NCBI GenBank assembly: GCA_964035775.1
Contig: OZ038312.1
Coordinates: 37,365,383 to 37,429,382, forward strand
Direction of reading: 5' to 3'
DNA from: Osedax frankpressi
Lineage: Eukaryota; Annelida; Polychaeta; Sabellida; Siboglinidae
Length of the DNA: 64,000 nucleotides
Shown here: positions 59,301 through 64,000 of the stretch, in pieces
Layout of the letters: every line of letters begins with the position of its first letter
Position numbering within the stretch: position 1 is the stretch's first letter
Position numbers and translations under genes: made by a program
The notes under the pieces: model-generated
Told to the model about the DNA's origin: nothing
The model's database searches: none
What the model saw: only the letters and a program-made list of their open reading frames with translations

Positions 59301-62300
59301 TTTTATTAAGAATGGTTCATCATTTGAAAGAAGTTTGGCTTTGAGTTCTCTGCAGTTTTTTTGCGAAGTCGATGGAGCCAGATTACCCTCAGTTTCTATT
59401 GAGGTTGTCTACATTACTTGTGAACTGTTTATGGCAATAGACTCATTTAATGGTGATAGAGTTATGTATGGAGTTAACAGACTCAAACTCATCACGATTA
59501 CCTATATCAATAAGCTAAACCTTCTCTTAATCATCTCATCTTTACTAACATTATCTTTACCTCCTCCTCTATACACCCTATTTATGGAATACATCATTTT
59601 ACCTCATCCAAGGCGTATATTAAGCACTGTACACACTGAAAAATCGCGTCTTTTTACACTCGGAATTTGATTCCCACGAAAAACAACGTATTTATTTTTT
59701 TCGCTGGCCTAGAACATGTTCAATTTACAAGCGTAAAACACGGGCGTAATGAACTTTCACCTTCCCAGACGATATATTTAGTTTAAAATTAAATTAATTA
59801 TTACCTAATTTAAATTATTTCATTAATATGTACATTGGAAAATTGATTCAATATATTAGATTACAGAAATATACATGGAAACTAAAAGGTATTGTTTTTA
59901 TATAGCTAATATTTAAAATAATAATTTTAATTATACTTTCTTTGTAAACAGTCAATACGCCAAATCGTTAGAATTTTCATTGTGGTACATTCAACAGAGC
60001 GTACACCATTCCACCTAAATGCCCAGCCTTATAACATTAAATACCCTCATCCATCCATAAACATCCCATTCTACGCTATAAAATACCCCCCTGGTCATTA
60101 CGAACTCCCCCCTCCCCCTCGATAAGTGCGCTGAAGAACCCGTGGAAAGTCTATGCGCCGGTTTGCCCCACTTCACGTGCGGTGTCTGGAGGAACTGGGG
60201 CCGCGATACGTTCATTTCGCTGCGAGGACTTCTCTTGTTGACCGGACGCCTGCACTTGGCGCGCTGCCAAGTTCTCGCCTACGCGGCGACCGTACGACAC
60301 GGCCTCGTTCCCAATCTACTCTCCGATCGCGGACTCGGTGAGTACAACGAGTATATTGTCAAGTTCAGTGAGTACTTTAGAAAGTACAATAAGTACGTTC
60401 TATTGAATAATTAATATTAATATCAAATAAAGTGGGTTCCTTATCAAATGTAATAAGGAATTTCTTATCTAGTATATTATCAATTACAGTAATACCTAAT
60501 CTTATAGATTGAGTATAATATCTAAAAAATTCATTACAATATCTTTTATAATATATACTTAATTGATTTATTACTTATTGTTATTATTAATTGATTTATT
60601 ATTTATTATTAATTTATTCATCACTTATTATTAATTAATTACTTACTACTTATTATTAGTAAAAATACAAATATTTAATAAAACAATAAGTTATTAAAGG
60701 AAATAAATAAAAAATTATTATATAAACAACTATAATAACTTGACCTATAACTTTATAATTCAGTTCCATCTATTTTGTAACCAGAGATCTACATCATTTT
60801 TATTTTTTTTTGTTATAAATAGAATACAAATATATTTCATAATATATCATAGCTGGAACCCGGATAATATCTTGACTATTAATAACTTAATCTAATTTCA
60901 TAGATGCCAGGTTCAATTGTAGAGATTCTGTTTGGTTTTGGTTGCAATGTATTCAAGATATTTACGAATATGACGGTTGGTAGATAATCATACCACTCGT
61001 ATGTTAAATATATACTAGATCAAATTAGCGTGAATCTCTACATAATTTAATAATAATACCATTACAATATACAGATCAAATATTGAAAAGTGAAGTTTTA
61101 AGAATTTTCCCAACTGATGATTCAAATGGGACTGAAAAAAAAGTTTTTATTATCAAATCTAATTTAGATCTTTGATCTTTCATTTAGTCCCTTACCTCGT
61201 GTAACCTATCTAAGTCCCTACCGTTGTGGATTTCATATTCAGAACTCCTGTATATGCATTTCACTGTATATCTAATGAGTGTCTACCGTAGAAGCAAATT
61301 CTTTGCGATACAGTGCACGAAGTGCTACAAAAACATGCTCAGGGCATTCACTTCACCGAAAGGAATGCAGGTCCATCACTGGATCAACACATGACATCTA
61401 GAGGTTTGTCTATTGTGGCACATGTCACTTTTGAGATACCATTAACTATTAACTCATGACTTGTCATCTATCATTACCTTATTTCTAGGCATAATTTGTA
61501 TGCTGATTATAGTTCATTTTCAAAAATTGACTATTTTATCCAATTTCTTTAATGATTATATAATTTATTATTATTATTGATTTATTGATTTAATTTATTA
61601 ATTATTATTATTTAATTTAATATTAATATTCCTTAATTAATAAACATAAAATTATTATTTCATAGGTTTCGAAATCGACATCGGAGTAGATTGGCCACGT
61701 ACCGGGTTTGTGTACGGGGGCAACGCCGATAATTGCGGTACGTGGATGGACAAGATGGGCAATATGCAGAATTCTAACCAAGGCACTCCTGCTACTCCGA
61801 GGTTACCAATTTGGCTCCGATATCGCGCAAACATTAACCAACGACGCGTATACCCGTGAGGATTTCTGTGTTTGTCTAATTGTAATGTCAATTACTTAGG
61901 GATGGTTGCGCCGTAGAGATAGTGGCTCTGTGCAAGTCAGCTCTGACGTGGCTAAGTGGGTTATACGAGAAAGGAGTCTACCCACACGGCGAAGTGTTGA
62001 TTACTAATTTGGAAACCGGTTGGTGTTTGATTCGATGAGAATTCCTTTTGTAGTTGTAAAAAATACTCCATTAAATAAAAAAATTCAATGTCTATTTTCC
62101 ACCTTAGTTTCCTATTATGTATTATTACTATAAGGTTGAAATACGAGTTGAAATATATTTCACGTTCGATTAACATCCTTCGAAATGTTTTCTTTTTCTG
62201 CGATTTATTCGATACGTCGACCTTCGCATAGGTGGTACAGAGAAAATCACGTTGAAACAGTGGTCTGAGAAGATTCAGGAGAATTTCGAAAAGTGTTTCT

Positions 62301-64000
62301 ACGTAGACACAGACTGCAACGAACCTCTTGCCAACAGGAAGGGTATCTATAAGGATACATTAAATTGCGTCAGTCGGTACGCAGACTTTCAGCTGAGACC
62401 GAATTTCACAATCGCAATGAATGTGGTTAGAGTTTGCTCTCTAACCCTATCTAATCCTCATTACCACTCTCTACCCTATCTAATTCTCTAATCCTAATTA
62501 ATTCACTAACCCTATCTAATTCTCTAACACTATCTAATCCTCATTACCACTCTCTAACCCTATCTAATCCTCATTACCACTCTCTATGCTATCTAATTCT
62601 CTAATCTTATATAATCCTCTAATCCTAGTTAATTCACTAACCCTATCTAATTCTCTAACACTATCTAATCCTCATTACCACTCTCTAACCCTATCTAATT
62701 CTCTAACACTATCTAATCCTCATTACCACTTTCTAACCCTATCTAATTCTCTAACACTATCTAATCCTCATTACCACTCTCTAACCCTATCTAATTCTCT
62801 AACACTATCTAATCCTCATTACCACTTTCTAACCCTATCTTATTCTCTAACTTCACCATATAATCCTCACCACAACTCTCTAACCCTATATAATCCTCTA
62901 ACCCTAATTAATTCACTAACCCTATCTAATTTTCTAACCATATCTAACCCTATCTAATTCTCTAACCCTATTTAATTCTCTAAACCTGTCTACTTCTCTA
63001 ACCCTATCTAATTATCTAAAATAATCTCTTCTATTTAATTCTAACCAAAACTAACCCAAATTGACCTATACGAAGGCTCCTGAGTTATTTGATAGAAATC
63101 ATGCGAATATTGCATTGAATCAAGCCAGGCACATTCTACTCGGACCAATAGGAATGAAAACACTGGATCCAAGGTAGTAGATATATGTTAACCTTGTTAA
63201 TCTTACCACCAACTTCTATAACCTTACTAATCCACCGACTAACCATAGTACTATGAACACCTAATTACACCTACTACCGCAACCAAACCCAGCACTACCA
63301 TCACTACAACTTCCAACTCCAATTCCTAACAACCACTACCGTTAGCATTACTACTACTACTAACTATACACATAGCAACTATATTGTGCAAACCCTACCC
63401 TTACCATTCCCTTGCACTACGAACCCATATCCTAACAGCACTAACGACCCTATTTCCTAAAACATTAAAAACTCCTTAGAATTAAACTTATTGCCCTTAA
63501 TAATTCCTACGATAGCGACATGAAATACAACGGTTACTATGAAACGGACAATGCCACAAATGGTTTCAACTACCACCAGGGCCCTGTTAGTTTTACTTTA
63601 CTTGACACTTATTTGACATATTTTCACAATTTCATGCATCTAGGCTGAAATTGACTTCAGTTAAAACATTTTAATAACCGTTATAAACTTCAACTATTGC
63701 GTGTAATACTTAATTTAGATTTTCATGTATCCATCATTGACCTTTGCCCTCTAGGAGTGGGTATGGCCACTAGGCTTCTACTTGAGGGCGGTTCTAAAGT
63801 TCTGCGATGAAGACGACCTTGAAAAAAGAATTTTTGAAGTCAACGCCACATTGTCGAATGTTTTCGATGTGTTAAAGAATACAAAATGGAACTCCCTGCC
63901 GGAACTGACAAATCAGAACGCCGAGATCTGCAAGTCGTCCTGTAGCAGTCAGGCATGGAGCATAGCCACCATCCTCGAAACACTTTATGATTTATCGCAA
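46826..64000 (+). CDS. AGL: Glycogen debranching enzyme (4-alpha-glucanotransferase / amylo-1,6-glucosidase)
   Basis: 34 phased exons: 46826-46901, 46973-47096, 47178-47282, 47483-47660, 47737-47880, 49623-49826, 50164-50272, 50427-50538, 50640-50819, 50903-50945, 51387-51483, 52157-52341, 52505-52628, 53438-53601, 53755-53856, 54348-54476, 57500-57638, 57843-57991, 58069-58139, 58217-58327, 58382-58548, 58630-58763, 58969-59102, 59301-59403, 60127-60337, 60904-60975, 61075-61142, 61292-61403, 61666-61801, 61900-62018, 62232-62425, 63076-63173, 63480-63585, 63755-64000. This gives 1,482 codons against about 1,530 residues in human AGL, and the window ends at [11 protein letters not shown] where the human protein ends. 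The enzyme moves maltotriosyl units from limit-dextrin branches and then hydrolyses the alpha-1,6 glucose. Start of exon 57843 could instead be 57789. An extra exon may hide in 59404-60126. Confidence 0.96.
47290..47475 (+). repeat. CCCTCTCC/TTCTTC pyrimidine tract in AGL intron
   Basis: Low-complexity CCATTCCCTGTCCC and CTCTTCTTCTTCT sequence filling intron 47283-47482 up to the acceptor. No fixed unit. Confidence 0.85.
47965..49245 (+). repeat. ~34-38-bp array around TTCATGGTACTAGTAATGTT, ~35 copies
   Basis: In AGL intron 47881-49622. Units come in two lengths, with ACCAGTAATATTATAG or with AYCATAGTAATATTATAG (three bases longer). The two forms are grouped: short forms dominate the first third and long forms the rest. 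The flank 49246-49622 changes to C-rich sequence before the acceptor ATATTGCAG. Confidence 0.95.
49852..49945 (+). repeat. 15-bp repeat (TCTATTGTTCCCTTC), ~6 copies
   Basis: In AGL intron 49827-50163, starting about 25 bases after the donor. Pyrimidine-rich on the sense strand. Confidence 0.93.
50991..51371 (+). repeat. (CCCT)n/(TCCC)n microsatellite, 380 bp
   Basis: Almost pure CCTC/CTCC repeat with occasional missing C or T, ending about 15 bases before the acceptor AAACAG of AGL exon 51387. The complementary strand is GGGA-rich. Intron 51484-52156 that follows the next exon is AT-rich and featureless. Confidence 0.97.
52650..52713 (+). repeat. (GT)n microsatellite
   Basis: About 60 bases of TGTGTGTG with interruptions, 20 bases after the donor of AGL exon 52505-52628. 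Confidence 0.93.
53275..53398. repeat. (TA)n microsatellite
   Basis: TATATATA with GTATATAC and CTATATAC interruptions, near the 3' end of AGL intron 52629-53437. Confidence 0.95.
54085..54335 (+). repeat. 22-bp array (TTTACAAAGTACTTACAATG core), ~11 copies
   Basis: In AGL intron 53857-54347, ending a few bases before the unusual TTCTTAAG acceptor of exon 54348. Units contain overlapping AAGTACTT palindromes. Confidence 0.95.
54478..55215 (+). repeat. ~20-bp array (ATTCTACATTGTATGTCTAC), ~37 copies, starting at a donor
   Basis: The intron after AGL exon 54348-54476 begins GTTTGTCTACATTATATGTC, already in register with the array, so the donor overlaps the first unit. Variants: TTATAT, TTGTAT, TTCTTC, CCTTTTAC. 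A block of about 230 bp occurs twice. Confidence 0.93.
55331..57400 (+). repeat. 18-bp satellite (CATGATTACACTCTCTAA), ~115 copies, 2.1 kb
   Basis: Second array of AGL intron 54477-57499. Units are nearly identical. The rare CTTTATTAC variant recurs at 55961, 56159 and 56537, i.e. 198 and 378 bases apart (11 and 21 units), showing block duplication. Later blocks enriched in CATAATTAC mark another local homogenisation. Sense strand carries ACTCTCTAACAT in every unit. Confidence 0.98.
59404..60126 (+). other. AGL intron, may hide a small exon
   Basis: 723 bases, AT-rich with a C-rich last 120 bases leading into the acceptor CTCGATAAG. About 15 residues present in vertebrate AGL at this point are missing from the joined exons, but no convincing exon was found. 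Confidence 0.5.
60338..60903 (+). other. AGL intron, AT-rich, short TTATTA repeats
   Basis: 566 bases, mainly ATTATTAATTGATTTATTA-like low-complexity sequence around 60560-60660. Nothing else recognised. Confidence 0.7.
62430..63020 (+). repeat. CTAACCCTATCTAATTCTCT array in AGL intron
   Basis: Fills intron 62426-63075 from the donor GTTAGAG onwards. Basic units are TCTCTAACCCTATCTAA and TCCTCATTACCACTCTCTAA, combined into a ~54-bp higher-order unit seen about five times. CTAAC or CTAAT occurs every 8-12 bases on the sense strand. Confidence 0.93.

Larger units (their letters stand above)
58069..64000 (+). other. AGL: AGL amylo-1,6-glucosidase (GH133-like) half
   Basis: Landmarks in order: [13 protein letters not shown] (58069), [13 protein letters not shown] and [10 protein letters not shown] (58382), [20 protein letters not shown] (58630), [19 protein letters not shown] (58969), [20 protein letters not shown] and [10 protein letters not shown] (60127), [17 protein letters not shown] (60904), [18 protein letters not shown] (61292), [19 protein letters not shown] (61666), [18 protein letters not shown] (61900), [17 protein letters not shown] (62232), [11 protein letters not shown] (63076), [20 protein letters not shown] (63480/63755) and [16 protein letters not shown]. 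All regions known to line the glucosidase site are present. The segment between SVSIE (59403) and CAEEP (60127) is shorter than in vertebrates. Confidence 0.93.

Overview
The window looks like nuclear DNA of an animal or a close holozoan relative. Three large, intron-rich genes can be read through by homology and splice phase: the C-terminal half of the giant E3 ligase HERC1 (+ strand, 212-26241), the cell-cycle kinase CDC7 (- strand, 27468-37436, start not resolved) and a nearly complete glycogen debranching enzyme AGL (+ strand, 46826-64000, missing only the extreme N-terminus and at most the last few codons). HERC1 in this domain order (UBA, WD40-like, second RCC1 propeller, HECT) points to Metazoa or Holozoa. 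I cannot place the organism more narrowly. Non-coding DNA is very AT-rich except where tandem repeats replace it.

Layout. HERC1 fills the first 26 kb in about 47 exons of 24-786 bp. Many of its introns are largely tandem arrays: 10, 12, 13, 14, 18, 19, 30, 33 and 93 bp units, up to 2 kb each. A 200-base assembly gap lies at 4597-4796. HERC1 and CDC7 converge across a 1.2 kb intergenic stretch. CDC7 is spread over 10 kb, half of it one 5.3 kb intron holding about 208 copies of a 15-bp unit. CDC7 and AGL diverge from a roughly 9 kb AT-rich intergenic region that carries a 728-bp hAT-like non-autonomous transposon and a hairpin-rich array near the AGL start. AGL takes the last 17 kb in 34 recognised exons, with arrays of 4, 15, 18, 20, 22 and about 36 bp in its introns.

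The genes are unrelated in function (ubiquitin ligation, DDK kinase for replication firing, glycogen breakdown), so the unusual biology is in the gene architecture. Of 86 introns that can be phased, about two thirds have T at position +3 of the 5' splice site (GTTAGT-like), where most eukaryotes have a purine. Several arrays are amplified splice signals. A 93-bp repeat contains the real 3' splice site plus the first 14 bases of the exon, 17 times over. A 19-bp repeat begins exactly at a 5' splice site and repeats GGTTAGTGG. Another acceptor plus exon start exists in just two copies, like an early stage of the same process. Many other arrays are pyrimidine-rich with a CTAAC-like branch-point motif on the sense strand of the host gene, whichever strand that is. 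No protein-coding mobile element, RNA gene or CRISPR array was recognised.
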